Below, piece by piece: positions 17,714 through 24,883 of a DNA stretch of 64,000 nt. Location of the stretch: positions 28,933 to 92,932 of the forward strand of contig JANXBX010000003.1 of assembly GCA_025060595.1 (NCBI GenBank), in the 5' to 3' direction. The notes below the pieces were generated by a model. It made no database searches, was not told the origin of the DNA, and saw nothing but the letters and a program-made list of their open reading frames with translations. Made by a program: the position numbers and the translations under genes. This stretch comes from Synergistota bacterium (GTDB lineage: Bacteria; Synergistota; GBS-1). Position 1 is the first letter of the stretch. Every line of letters begins with the position of its first letter.

Positions 17714-18807
17714 ACCCTTCCTCCTCCAACGGTCAAGTCTATTAATCTATCCATTTCTCTTTTAAGCTCAGTAGGCAAGCCAGGTATCTCAACTTTCATG
17801 AAACCCCTAACTATTAGAGATTTTGCCTCCTCTTCACTTAAGCCCCTGGCTTCGAGATACATAAGTTCCTCTTCACTTAACTTGCCAACAGCAGCTTCAT
17901 GAGAAAGCTCTACATCATCGCGAAAGGCTGTAAGCTCCGGAACCGCACTTATAATGCCACCATCCTCAAGAAGAACACCGTGGCATTCAACATGTCCTCG
18001 ACAATTGACACCTATGCCTTCAAGGCTAGCACGAGATATAACTTTACCACCTGCGCTAACAGCCCTTGATATAGATTCTCCTTTAGAATTTTCTCCCTCA
18101 AGAATAATTCTAGAACCTATATCTACAAAAGCACCTCTTGGAGCATATATAACGGAGAAACTCCTCGCAATACCATTTTTCTTAACTATAATCCTTGGAT
18201 AAGCTTTAACGATTTTAACCTCCCTTAAAGTGACATAATTAGATATATACACTCCTCTCTCTTCAACTAAAATTGCACTTTTAGGGAAAACCTCAACCTG
18301 AGGCGCCCAGGAGTGAAACATACTATAGCTTAAGGTAGCTCCTCTTTCGATAAAGATTTCAGTAACAGCATAATGAGTACCCGAGGAAACATGAGAGGAG
18401 GTTAAACAGCCAGTTATAATATGTACTTCGGAACCTTCTTCTGCAACTATTACATTATGCACTATTTGAGAGAAGGCTTCGCTTCTCAATATATAACAAG
18501 CCTGCAAAGGAAAAAAAACTTTGCTTCCTTTTCTCGCTCTTGCAAATAGTCCTTTTAATGGAACGCTATTAACTTTTTTTGTTACCTCATCTTCTTCAGG
18601 AGAAACAAGCTTCCAGAAGTATTTCTCTCTAACCTCAGGCAAACGCTCAATAGCCTCCCCGATAGGCATGACATCAAGGCCGGTTTCCCTAACCATCGCA
18701 AGAAGAATCTGATCATCACTTAACGCAAAGCTGGCTGCTTTGTTTTCTGCATGAGGATCAAAACCAAAGCTTTTTATCTTTTCATCTGTTAAAAGTTCCC
18801 TTTGCAT
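17710..18807 (-). CDS. sufB: SufB/SufD-family Fe-S assembly scaffold
   Basis: Scaffold partner of the SufC ATPase. The beta-helix core includes FVDIGSRIILEGENSKGES and RGHVECHGVLL. The C-terminal signature SHEAAVGKLSEEELMYLEAR is typical of SufB/SufD. At 365 aa it is much shorter than SufB of the six-gene operons (about 470 aa). Only one SufB-like gene and no sufD, sufS or sufU is nearby, as in minimal two-gene systems of archaea and anaerobes. ATG 18807 has AGGAGTG upstream and overlaps the end of sufC by 19 nt. Confidence 0.88.
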   Translation of the reverse strand: MQRELLTDEKIKSFGFDPHAENKAASFALSDDQILLAMVRETGLDVMPIGEAIERLPEVREKYFWKLVSPEEDEVTKKVNSVPLKGLFARARKGSKVFFPLQACYILRSEAFSQIVHNVIVAEEGSEVHIITGCLTSSHVSSGTHYAVTEIFIERGATLSYSMFHSWAPQVEVFPKSAILVEERGVYISNYVTLREVKIVKAYPRIIVKKNGIARSFSVIYAPRGAFVDIGSRIILEGENSKGESISRAVSAGGKVISRASLEGIGVNCRGHVECHGVLLEDGGIISAVPELTAFRDDVELSHEAAVGKLSEEELMYLEARGLSEEEAKSLIVRGFMKVEIPGLPTELKREMDRLIDLTVGGGRV

Positions 18808-19532
18808 ATTTCACACTCCTTATATCCTTGTTCTCTAATCGTGGCAAGAATATCCCACGGATTCTTGTTACAAATTAATTTCCCATCCACAAGAACATGA
18901 GCTTTATCAACCTTAACGTAATCTAAGAGATAACCCGTATGAGAAACTATAAGAGCACTCTTACCACAGCTCTTTGTGTGCTTTTTAACACAAGATCCTC
19001 TCTCCAGAAGCCTATTTATAGCCTCACCTATAAGAGCTATACTCTCAAGGTCAACCCCAGATTCCGGCTCATCAAACATTACAAACTTGGGATTTTGAGC
19101 AAAAAGTTGAAGAAGCTCTGACCTTTTCCTTTCACCTCCTGAAAATCCCTTATTTATCTCTCTATTGGCATGCTCTTCAAGCCTTAAAAAGGAGTAAAGA
19201 TCATCTGAAAAGCCATCACCACCAGAAAGAACTTTAATCAAATCCTTAAGCTTTACGCCTTTAACAGCAGGAGGAGTTTGAAAAGCCATACCTATACCTA
19301 ACTTGGCTCTTTCCCAAACAGGAAGATCGTTTATAACTTTACCATAAAACCTTATCTCCCCTTTAATTATTTTACAATTAGTAGAACCCATTATAGTCAT
19401 AAGAAGCGTTGTCTTACCGCTACCATTAGGCCCAAATAAAATATGCACTTCACCCTCTTCTATCACAAGATTAATACCTTTAAGTAGGGGTTTTCCTCCT
19501 ACCTCAACCCAAAGATCCTTTATTTCAAGCAA
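18789..19532 (-). CDS. sufC: SufC-type Fe-S assembly ATPase
   Basis: ABC-type ATPase that powers cluster assembly on SufB. Walker A is FGPNGSGKTTLL, the signature is FSGGERKRSELL, Walker B is FVMFDEPESGVD and the switch is IVSHTGYLL. A cysteine-containing segment (SCVKKHTKSC) sits between Walker B and the switch, and the C-terminus carries ECEIC. Both are unusual and could be metal-related. I choose TTG 19532 (MLEIKDLW, 9 nt after GGGAGG) over TTG 19541 because it matches the usual SufC N-terminus and has correct spacing. Confidence 0.9.
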   Translation of the reverse strand: MLEIKDLWVEVGGKPLLKGINLVIEEGEVHILFGPNGSGKTTLLMTIMGSTNCKIIKGEIRFYGKVINDLPVWERAKLGIGMAFQTPPAVKGVKLKDLIKVLSGGDGFSDDLYSFLRLEEHANREINKGFSGGERKRSELLQLFAQNPKFVMFDEPESGVDLESIALIGEAINRLLERGSCVKKHTKSCGKSALIVSHTGYLLDYVKVDKAHVLVDGKLICNKNPWDILATIREQGYKECEICKGNF

Positions 19533-19555
19533 GCTTATCAACCTCCCAAGGGAAT

Positions 19556-19564
19556 ATTATATCA
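19556..19564 (-). promoter_or_regulatory. Possible extended -10 promoter for sufCB
   Basis: TGATATAAT on the minus strand overlaps the stop codon of the anti-sigma-like gene. No good -35 is present. The start point near 19549 would give a very short leader containing the GGGAGG of sufC. Confidence 0.4.
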
Positions 19565-20168
19565 TAGTGGCAATAATCCCCCCCAATCCATATATCATTA
19601 AAAAGTTGAAAAGCACTCTAAAGTAGAAGCTATCAAAGAGAAATATGAAAAGAAAAAGTAAAGGTATCATCCCTAATATAACAAGGAATGGTTCGTCTAA
19701 ATTAGAAATTTTAAAAATAGAAGCGATCTTATCTCCTAAGGCCGAAAAGAAGCCAGATAACCCCAAAATCGCAGGAACAAAGATAACGCCTAAAGCAAAA
19801 GGCTTATAATAGGGCGGGATCAGAAAAAAGGGAATAAGAGCAGAACATCCTAAAAGAACAGAAAGAGGAGCATTTCTCTTCAGTGAGAGCTTCACTCGAG
19901 AAACAAATCTAGGTGAAAAGACAGAAACAATTAGCGCTCCCAAACACAACAAAAAACTTATCTCTCGTAAAGAAATAAAGAAATGACGAGGGCTATGATG
20001 AGGGATGGGAAAAGGGAATGGGGGACAAATCCCCCCCTTGGGATGTGAAAATCCAAAAGCGGAGGAAATATATAAAACAAAAAAAATATAGAAGCAAGAA
20101 AAAGCAATAGAGAAATAAAGAGAAGCCTGTGACTTTTTCTTTGCCTTGACTTTAAATCCTCTTTCCAA
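19557..20168 (-). CDS. 3' portion of a split membrane anti-sigma-like gene
   Basis: This frame encodes about five hydrophobic helices (for example SFLLCLGALIVSVF, FALGVIFVPAILGL, LVILGMIPLLFLFIFLF) ending in GLGGIIATMI. It has no convincing ribosome site of its own at its first in-frame start. It overlaps the upstream frame (19958-20335) by about 210 nt, and the two are related by a -1 shift. A G7 run (20037-20031) lies in the overlap. The simplest reading is one protein of about 259 aa with six membrane helices, made by -1 frameshifting or restored by a one-base change. It sits directly after the ECF sigma gene and before sufC. Function as anti-sigma factor is inferred from position and topology. 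Confidence 0.65.
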   Translation of the reverse strand: MERGFKVKAKKKSQASLYFSIAFSCFYIFFVLYISSAFGFSHPKGGICPPFPFPIPHHSPRHFFISLREISFLLCLGALIVSVFSPRFVSRVKLSLKRNAPLSVLLGCSALIPFFLIPPYYKPFALGVIFVPAILGLSGFFSALGDKIASIFKISNLDEPFLVILGMIPLLFLFIFLFDSFYFRVLFNFLMIYGLGGIIATMI

Positions 20169-20335
20169 GAAAAATTTACCTCCTCATTTTTTGATAGAGC
20201 TTTCCAGAGAATATATTCCTCCCACAAATCAGGGAAGCTCTCCTTTAAACGCTTTAAGACTATATCTCGTTCCTCCTGTGAAAGCTTATCCTCCTTAAGA
20301 AGCTTAAAAAACCTCTCTGCCTCCTCCCTATTCAG
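19958..20335 (-). CDS. 5' portion of a split anti-sigma-like gene, apparent CTG start
   Basis: The frame opens right at the sigma-factor stop. The N-terminus (LNREEAERFFKLLKEDKL, then SQEERDIVLKRLKESFPDLW) is the acidic helical start typical of anti-sigma factors. A membrane helix follows (LLFISLLLFLASIFFLFYIF). There is no ATG, GTG or TTG before 20227, which would lose the conserved-looking helices. CTG 20335 is placed 10 nt after GGAGG and overlaps the sigma stop. The frame ends at 19958 after a soluble stretch. The slippery heptamer G-GGG-GGA (20036-20030) would move ribosomes to the downstream membrane frame. Confidence 0.65.
   Translation of the reverse strand: MNREEAERFFKLLKEDKLSQEERDIVLKRLKESFPDLWEEYILWKALSKNEEVNFSWKEDLKSRQRKSHRLLFISLLLFLASIFFLFYIFPPLLDFHIPRGGFVPHSLFPSLIIALVISLFLYER
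20030..20037 (-). other. G7 homopolymer / candidate -1 slippery site
   Basis: On the minus strand the run GGGGGGGA lies in the overlap of two frames. In the upstream frame it reads as G-GGG-GGA, which fits the X-XXY-YYZ rule for -1 slippage. It could instead be a contingency (phase-variable) tract, or a sequencing or assembly error. Confidence 0.55.
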
Positions 20336-20910
20336 TCACTCATTACCTCCTTTAAAGTTTTAATAGCTCTACTAAAACGCTTTCTAACGCTCTCAACGCT
20401 CATTCCAAGCTCTTTAGCTATTTCCTCATGTGTCAAGCCTTCTTTAAACCTAAGGTATATTATAGCCCGAGTATCCTTGGGAAGTTTGGAGAGCGCCTCT
20501 CTGAGGGCACTCTCCATCTCCATATCTTCCTCAGAGCTCTCCGTAAGGCTAAGTTCCAATCCTTTATCAGAAAGCTCTTCTATACTCAAGGTTTTCCTCT
20601 CTTTTCTCTTCATGCTTAAAAATGTCGTTAACACTATTTTCCTCAACCAAGGTTTAAACGGGTATTCAGAACGATAGGTACCAAGAGAGTTATAAAGTTT
20701 CCATAAGCTTTCCTGAAACAATTCCTCTGCCTCATCACGAGAGGAAGCTAAGGATAACACAATGGACTTTAAAAATCCCTGATACCTATAGATCAAGTAT
20801 TCAAAATATTCATCTTTCATAATAGCAAGTTCCACAACTTGGGCATCAGAAAGCCTATCTAATTCATCAATTTTGGAAAGAATGTTACTCAAAGAAAAAG
20901 TTAATTGCAA
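20332..20910 (-). CDS. ECF-type RNA polymerase sigma factor
   Basis: Extracytoplasmic-function sigma factor. Region 2 contains AEELFQESLWKLYNSLGTYR (the usual DLxQEtflk-like helix) and FKPWLRKIV. Region 4 has LPKDTRAIIYLRFKEGLTHE followed by EIAKELGMSVESVRKRFSRA, a helix-turn-helix. The start is TTG 20910, 9 nt after GGAGG. The gene overlaps the following anti-sigma-like gene and lies 3 nt after the exported Ig-like protein gene. It probably controls an envelope response that may include that neighbour. Confidence 0.9.
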   Translation of the reverse strand: MQLTFSLSNILSKIDELDRLSDAQVVELAIMKDEYFEYLIYRYQGFLKSIVLSLASSRDEAEELFQESLWKLYNSLGTYRSEYPFKPWLRKIVLTTFLSMKRKERKTLSIEELSDKGLELSLTESSEEDMEMESALREALSKLPKDTRAIIYLRFKEGLTHEEIAKELGMSVESVRKRFSRAIKTLKEVMSD

Positions 20911-20912
20911 CT

Positions 20913-21947
20913 TTATAAGCCTCCTCTCGCTGTGACTCTAACGTTCAGCCTACCATAAGGGGTATCTATCCATACATTTGCATGTCTCAACCCGCGAGGA
21001 AGGAGAGAACCGTTAACCACTAGACGAAAAGCCCGAGAACCATACGGAGCTATGTAAGCTTCATAAGGATGAACCCTAAGCCAAGGAGCTGTATCTAATA
21101 CAACAACCCTAACAGAATTAGGAGTGTTATTTCTAACCATAATTCCTCTTTCTTTTACCTCACCATACAAAACAGTTCCAAAATCCACATATGTAGGAGT
21201 TACAGTCACAGCGTGATCTGGACGATACCAACCATAAGGACGTTTAGCGACTATTCTTATTTCCACAGGGCCCCAAGGAAAGTAAAGCACAAGGAATCCC
21301 TCAAGGATATCAGTCGGGAAATCCTCTATAAAGAAGATCAATGGGAAGTTATAACGACCGAAAGGAGGAATTATAACATAAGGCTGCTGTGGCCTTATCC
21401 AAGGTGCTCTAGGTTCCACTCTAACCGTAATAGGGTATGGAAATGGATTAAAAAGCACTATTTCCTTCCTCACCTCTCCAGGCCCAATTTCATCTAACTC
21501 TATATAAGTTTCGCTAACACCTCTATTGTAATCTGAGGGTAAAGGCGGCATATCGCCAAATGGAGGAACAACATTCGCACGCCAAGACACATAGTAAATT
21601 CCTATATCAGTATTGATAATAACTCTACCACTTTTCTCTCCAGGATGAGTCCCCGTTGCCCTAAAAACTACTCTTATAGAGGCCCTATCCCCAGGACCAA
21701 GATAAAGGTTAGTCCTCTCCACACTTAAAAAGGGAGAATATGGTTTTATATTCACCCTTAAGGGATGCGCTCTAAAATTAGCTATATATATCTGACTCGA
21801 ACGACTCTCTCCCAAACGAACATCTCCAAAGTTCATCAAACTTGGCTGAACAACGATAGGAGATGAAGCTCCATAAGAATCATATACAGGCAAGACAACA
21901 ATCGCCAAAGTTACTAAGCTCAAACAGGCAAAAATCCTCTTTCTCAC
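20913..21947 (-). CDS. Exported protein with three Ig-like (ASH/MSP-type) domains
   Basis: Signal peptide (IFACLSLVTLAIVVLPVYDSYG) followed by three beta-sandwich repeats. Each opens with 'P..(V/M)xFGxVxxGE' or a variant: VQPSLMNFGDVRLGESR near 35, ETYIELDEIGPGEVRKE near 145 and VTPTYVDFGTVLYGEVKE near 250. Each ends with an aromatic, Pro/Arg-rich strand. This is the pattern of ASH/MSP-type domains. GTG 21947 is 9 nt after GGAGG. It is the first gene of the unit that includes the ECF sigma factor and its membrane partner. Perhaps an envelope sensor, or a target of that sigma factor. Confidence 0.75.
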   Translation of the reverse strand: MRKRIFACLSLVTLAIVVLPVYDSYGASSPIVVQPSLMNFGDVRLGESRSSQIYIANFRAHPLRVNIKPYSPFLSVERTNLYLGPGDRASIRVVFRATGTHPGEKSGRVIINTDIGIYYVSWRANVVPPFGDMPPLPSDYNRGVSETYIELDEIGPGEVRKEIVLFNPFPYPITVRVEPRAPWIRPQQPYVIIPPFGRYNFPLIFFIEDFPTDILEGFLVLYFPWGPVEIRIVAKRPYGWYRPDHAVTVTPTYVDFGTVLYGEVKERGIMVRNNTPNSVRVVVLDTAPWLRVHPYEAYIAPYGSRAFRLVVNGSLLPRGLRHANVWIDTPYGRLNVRVTARGGL

Positions 21948-21973
21948 CTTTACTCACCTCCTTTTCTCAAGCT

Positions 21974-21981
21974 ATTATAAT
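21974..21981. promoter_or_regulatory. Shared AT-rich divergent promoter core
   Basis: ATTATAAT contains TATAAT on both strands (plus 21976-21981, minus 21979-21974), between the divergent cupin gene and the Ig-like/sigma unit. No good -35 is seen on either side. Confidence 0.4.
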
Positions 21982-22020
21982 TATTATATAACATTTCCTA
22001 GTAAGGAGGATCGAACTAGT

Positions 22021-22356
22021 ATGATAGTCCGAAAAGTGGAAGAGGTGAAACCCCTTGAAGTAAATGAAGAAGCTGAAGGTGTTAAAATCAAGGTTCTCAT
22101 TGGCGAAGAGGAGGGGGCTCTTAATTTTATAATGAGATATTTTTCTATTAGTCCCAAAGGTAGCATTTCCTATCATGCTCATGACTGGGAACACGAAATA
22201 TTCGTACTACATGGAAGAGGTGTAATACGTGGAGAAAACGCACTTTACGTAGTGGAACCTGGAAGCTTTGTATACATACCCCCAAAGGAAAAACATTCTT
22301 TCGAAAATCCATTTGAAGAACCCTTCGAATTCCTCTGCCTTATACCGAAAGGGTGA
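22021..22356 (+). CDS. Small single-domain cupin
   Basis: A 111-aa cupin. Motif 1 is SYHAHDWEHEIFVLHGRGVI with the usual two histidines and a glutamate as metal ligands. Motif 2 is PGSFVYIPPKEKHSFEN with the third histidine. No fused domain, no signal peptide. The start ATG has AAGGAGGATC about 8 nt upstream. Such small cupins bind or isomerise small carbonyl or sugar compounds; the ligand cannot be told. It stands alone on the plus strand and ends at a hairpin. Confidence 0.85.
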   Translation: MIVRKVEEVKPLEVNEEAEGVKIKVLIGEEEGALNFIMRYFSISPKGSISYHAHDWEHEIFVLHGRGVIRGENALYVVEPGSFVYIPPKEKHSFENPFEEPFEFLCLIPKG

Positions 22357-22373
22357 GGGAGTCCCCCTCACCC
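22351..22373. terminator. Hairpin terminator after the cupin gene
   Basis: GGGTGAGGG and CCCTCACCC form a 9-bp stem with a 5-nt loop, starting at the last codons of the cupin gene. The T-run is weak (TCCTATCTT). It lies between two convergent genes. Confidence 0.65.
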
Positions 22374-22380
22374 TCCTATC

Positions 22381-22941
22381 TTAAGGCTTCCTAAATTTCT
22401 GAAGCTCTTGAAACAACTTTCCTTTAATTTCCCATTCTTTTTTAAGTAGAACAGATGGATCTACACCGCTTTTCCACAGGTACAAAGGAGGATTATCCCT
22501 CAAATCCTTTACGACTTCTTCAAGGTCCTTATTTAAAATTAAGGATACAGCTACAGCTTTCAATAGCAAGCGTGGTAACATCGGATATTTCTCCAACACG
22601 CTCTGAAGCTTTTCAACCGGGATCCCGGAAACCTTTGAAAGAGCCTCTACCTTTTCCTTAAAATAAGGGGCATATTCTCCAAAAGCTCTGTGAGGCCCAA
22701 TACCATAACCTCTGAACCATGCCTTTGGACCCCAAACGTGACAAGGAACACTATAGGGGCTTCCCATCTCCCAAGGAGCAGGATATCCCCCCATATAAGG
22801 AGAAGGGCCCCAATATCCCCTATCGAACCCCGGACCTACACCAGACCCTTCACAAGGAACCCTCCAAAAGTATGCTAAAGCTACCCCTCCAACGCTCAAT
22901 ACCACAAAGATTGCTAGTAAAAGTAACTTTATATTCTTCAT
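22381..22941 (-). CDS. Small exported Gly/Pro/Tyr-rich protein of unknown function
   Basis: Not a family I recognise. A signal peptide (LLLLAIFVVLSVGGVALA) is followed by a Gly-, Pro-, Tyr- and Trp-rich stretch (about residues 25-90) with two cysteines (VPCEG and VPCHVWG). The C-terminal half is helical (PYFKEKVEALSKVSGI, ending FQELQKFRKP). The layout recalls small periplasmic proteins with a flexible N-terminus, but no ligand motif is clear. ATG 22941 is 6 nt after GGAGGTGA. That ribosome site lies within the 3' arm of a perfect hairpin (22951-22980), so translation is likely controlled. Confidence 0.65.
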   Translation of the reverse strand: MKNIKLLLLAIFVVLSVGGVALAYFWRVPCEGSGVGPGFDRGYWGPSPYMGGYPAPWEMGSPYSVPCHVWGPKAWFRGYGIGPHRAFGEYAPYFKEKVEALSKVSGIPVEKLQSVLEKYPMLPRLLLKAVAVSLILNKDLEEVVKDLRDNPPLYLWKSGVDPSVLLKKEWEIKGKLFQELQKFRKP

Positions 22942-22950
22942 TTAACGTCA

Positions 22951-22980
22951 CCTCCCACTTGCATATACGCAAGTGGGAGG
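22951..22980 (-). promoter_or_regulatory. 12-bp hairpin sequestering the ribosome binding site
   Basis: CCTCCCACTTGC and GCAAGTGGGAGG pair perfectly with a 6-nt loop. On the minus strand the 3' arm ends in GGGAGG, which is the Shine-Dalgarno sequence of the gene starting at 22941. No T-run follows, so it is not a usual terminator of lpd. Confidence 0.7.
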
Positions 22981-23017
22981 CTAAACGTGACAGCAACATC
23001 CTTAGCATTTAAAAATC

Positions 23018-24376
23018 CTAAAGATGAATAGGCTTATCTACAGCCCCCTCAAAGGCACCTAATATTGCCTCAGATAGCGTAGGATGAGGGTGAACAGTTA
23101 GTGATAGATCCTCCGCCTTTAATCTAAATCTAGTAGCGATGATACCCTCCATAATAAGCTCGGTAGCCATAGGTCCAACTACAGAGAAGCCTACAACGAT
23201 TCCCTTTTCATCCACTATAACCTTAACAAACCCTTCTTTCTCCTCAATTGTTCGAGCTCTTCCATTAGCTGAAAAAGGATATTTAAAGACCCTATACTTT
23301 TTGTCACTTAAATCTCTTTCCCTCATCCCTACAGAAGCAACCTCAGGGTAAGAGAAGATAACAGATGGAATTGCACTGTAATCCATCTCCCTTCCAATAT
23401 TAGCTATATTGTAAGCCGCAATGACCCCTTGCATCATAGCAACATGAGCAAGCATAAATCCACCAGTTATGTCCCCAACAGCATATACATTAGGAAGGTT
23501 CGTTTTCATACGAGAGTCTACTTTAACCCCACGCTCTGCCTCCAAACCAACCTCCTTAAGGTCATCGCTTACCCTAGGAGTTCTACCAATACTAACTAAA
23601 ACTTTATCAGATTTCCCGTCCACTAAGCCTGAAGGTGTCTCTAACCTCCAGGAGAAAACTCCAGAATGATCTTTAGTTAAAGAAACAACTTTCGAGGACT
23701 CATATACTTTAACGGCCCTTTTTTGAAGAGATTTTTTAACTTCAAAGGCTATATCTCCGTCTTCCAAGGGAAGAATATGCTCAAGAATCTCAACAAGAGT
23801 AACCTCAACTCCGAGAAGAGAAAAAAGCGTTGCAAACTCTACTCCTATGGCCCCAGCTCCTACTATTAATATTGAAGAAGGTAAGCTTTCCATAGAAAAA
23901 ACATCATCACTCGTCCAAATGCCTTCAACCTTGTCAAAAGGTGAAAAAAGACGAGGAACTGAACCATTTGCTAAAACTATGTTTCTTGCCTCAAAAACTT
24001 CTCCTGTCTCCTCTATTTCAATTTTCCAAGGTTCGAGAAAATAAGCAGTCCCCTTTTTAAGCTCTACACCATTTTTCTTAAAAAGATACTCTATTCCTTT
24101 CCTTGACATCATAACAACCTTATTCATATGATCCTTCAGAGCCCTCAAGTTCAATGAAGGATTTGCTTCAACACCAAGCTTACTTCCCTTTTCTTTAGCG
24201 CTCCAGTAAAGCTCAGCTCCTGAAAGCAATGCTTTAGTTGGAATACACCCTAAGTTGGTGCAGGTTCCCCCAAGCTCACCTTTCTCAACCACAAGAACCT
24301 TTCTCCCAAGCTGAGCCAACTTAACAGCACAAACGTACCCCCCAGGACCAGCCCCAATAACTATAGCATCATACAC
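23018..24376 (-). CDS. lpd: Dihydrolipoyl dehydrogenase
   Basis: Flavoprotein disulfide reductase that reoxidises dihydrolipoyl groups with NAD+. The FAD-binding motif is VIGAGPGGYVCAVKLAQLG. The redox-active disulfide is GGTCTNLGCIPTKALL. The NAD motif is LIVGAGAIGVEFATLF, and the second FAD motif is NVYAVGDITGG. The catalytic HPHPTLSE is near the C-terminus. The length of 452 aa is normal. The start is GTG 24376 with GGAGTGAGG upstream. No lipoyl-protein, 2-oxoacid dehydrogenase or glycine-cleavage gene is adjacent, so its partner complex is unknown. It ends the run that begins at ctsR. Confidence 0.94.
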   Translation of the reverse strand: MYDAIVIGAGPGGYVCAVKLAQLGRKVLVVEKGELGGTCTNLGCIPTKALLSGAELYWSAKEKGSKLGVEANPSLNLRALKDHMNKVVMMSRKGIEYLFKKNGVELKKGTAYFLEPWKIEIEETGEVFEARNIVLANGSVPRLFSPFDKVEGIWTSDDVFSMESLPSSILIVGAGAIGVEFATLFSLLGVEVTLVEILEHILPLEDGDIAFEVKKSLQKRAVKVYESSKVVSLTKDHSGVFSWRLETPSGLVDGKSDKVLVSIGRTPRVSDDLKEVGLEAERGVKVDSRMKTNLPNVYAVGDITGGFMLAHVAMMQGVIAAYNIANIGREMDYSAIPSVIFSYPEVASVGMRERDLSDKKYRVFKYPFSANGRARTIEEKEGFVKVIVDEKGIVVGFSVVGPMATELIMEGIIATRFRLKAEDLSLTVHPHPTLSEAILGAFEGAVDKPIHL

Positions 24377-24382
24377 TCTACC

Positions 24383-24880
24383 TCACTCCTTACCAATCCT
24401 TCTCTTTATATGAGGGATCAATCCACCATCTTCAAGTATTCCACGAACGAAATCAGGAAACGGAGGAAAGTTAAATACTCTTCCATCAGGGGTAAAGATT
24501 TTACTTTCCTTAAAATCTACCTCTATTTCCTCCCCCTTCTCAACAGCATCGAAAATCTCAGGACATTGAATAACGGGTAACCCTTGATTTATAGCATTCC
24601 TATAAAATATTCTGGCAAAACTTTTAGCTATAACGGCTCCTACTCCTAAAACCTTAAGGCAGGTAGCTGCTTGTTCCCTTGAACTACCACATCCAAAGTT
24701 TTTACCGGCAACTATAATATCACCGCTTTTCACCTCTTTAGCAAAGGATGGATCGAGGTCCTCTAAAGCATGCTTCGCCATCTCCAGCGGGTCAGAAACA
24801 ACGTAAGTGTACTTTCCAGGGAAAATAACATCAGTGTTTATGTCATCTCCATACTTCCAGACCCTTCCTTTAACTCTCAA
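24383..24880 (-). CDS. leuD: 3-isopropylmalate dehydratase-type small subunit (pair B)
   Basis: Swivelling domain of the aconitase superfamily. GKNFGCGSSREQA contains the serine-rich substrate loop. AKSFARIFYRNAINQGLPV is the usual following motif. The specificity loop near residues 21-27 reads PGKYTYV, unlike the common YLRT/YLVT forms. The length is 165 aa. The start is TTG 24880, about 11 nt after GGGAGG. It pairs with the large subunit directly upstream (24884-26146). The substrate could be isopropylmalate, homoaconitate or a related malate; leuA and leuB are not in the window. Confidence 0.88.
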   Translation of the reverse strand: MRVKGRVWKYGDDINTDVIFPGKYTYVVSDPLEMAKHALEDLDPSFAKEVKSGDIIVAGKNFGCGSSREQAATCLKVLGVGAVIAKSFARIFYRNAINQGLPVIQCPEIFDAVEKGEEIEVDFKESKIFTPDGRVFNFPPFPDFVRGILEDGGLIPHIKRRIGKE

Positions 24881-24883
24881 AGT

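Noticed and set aside
22951-22980. Intrinsic terminator of lpd
   Set aside because: No T-run follows on either usable side for lpd; the 3' arm is instead the next gene's ribosome site.
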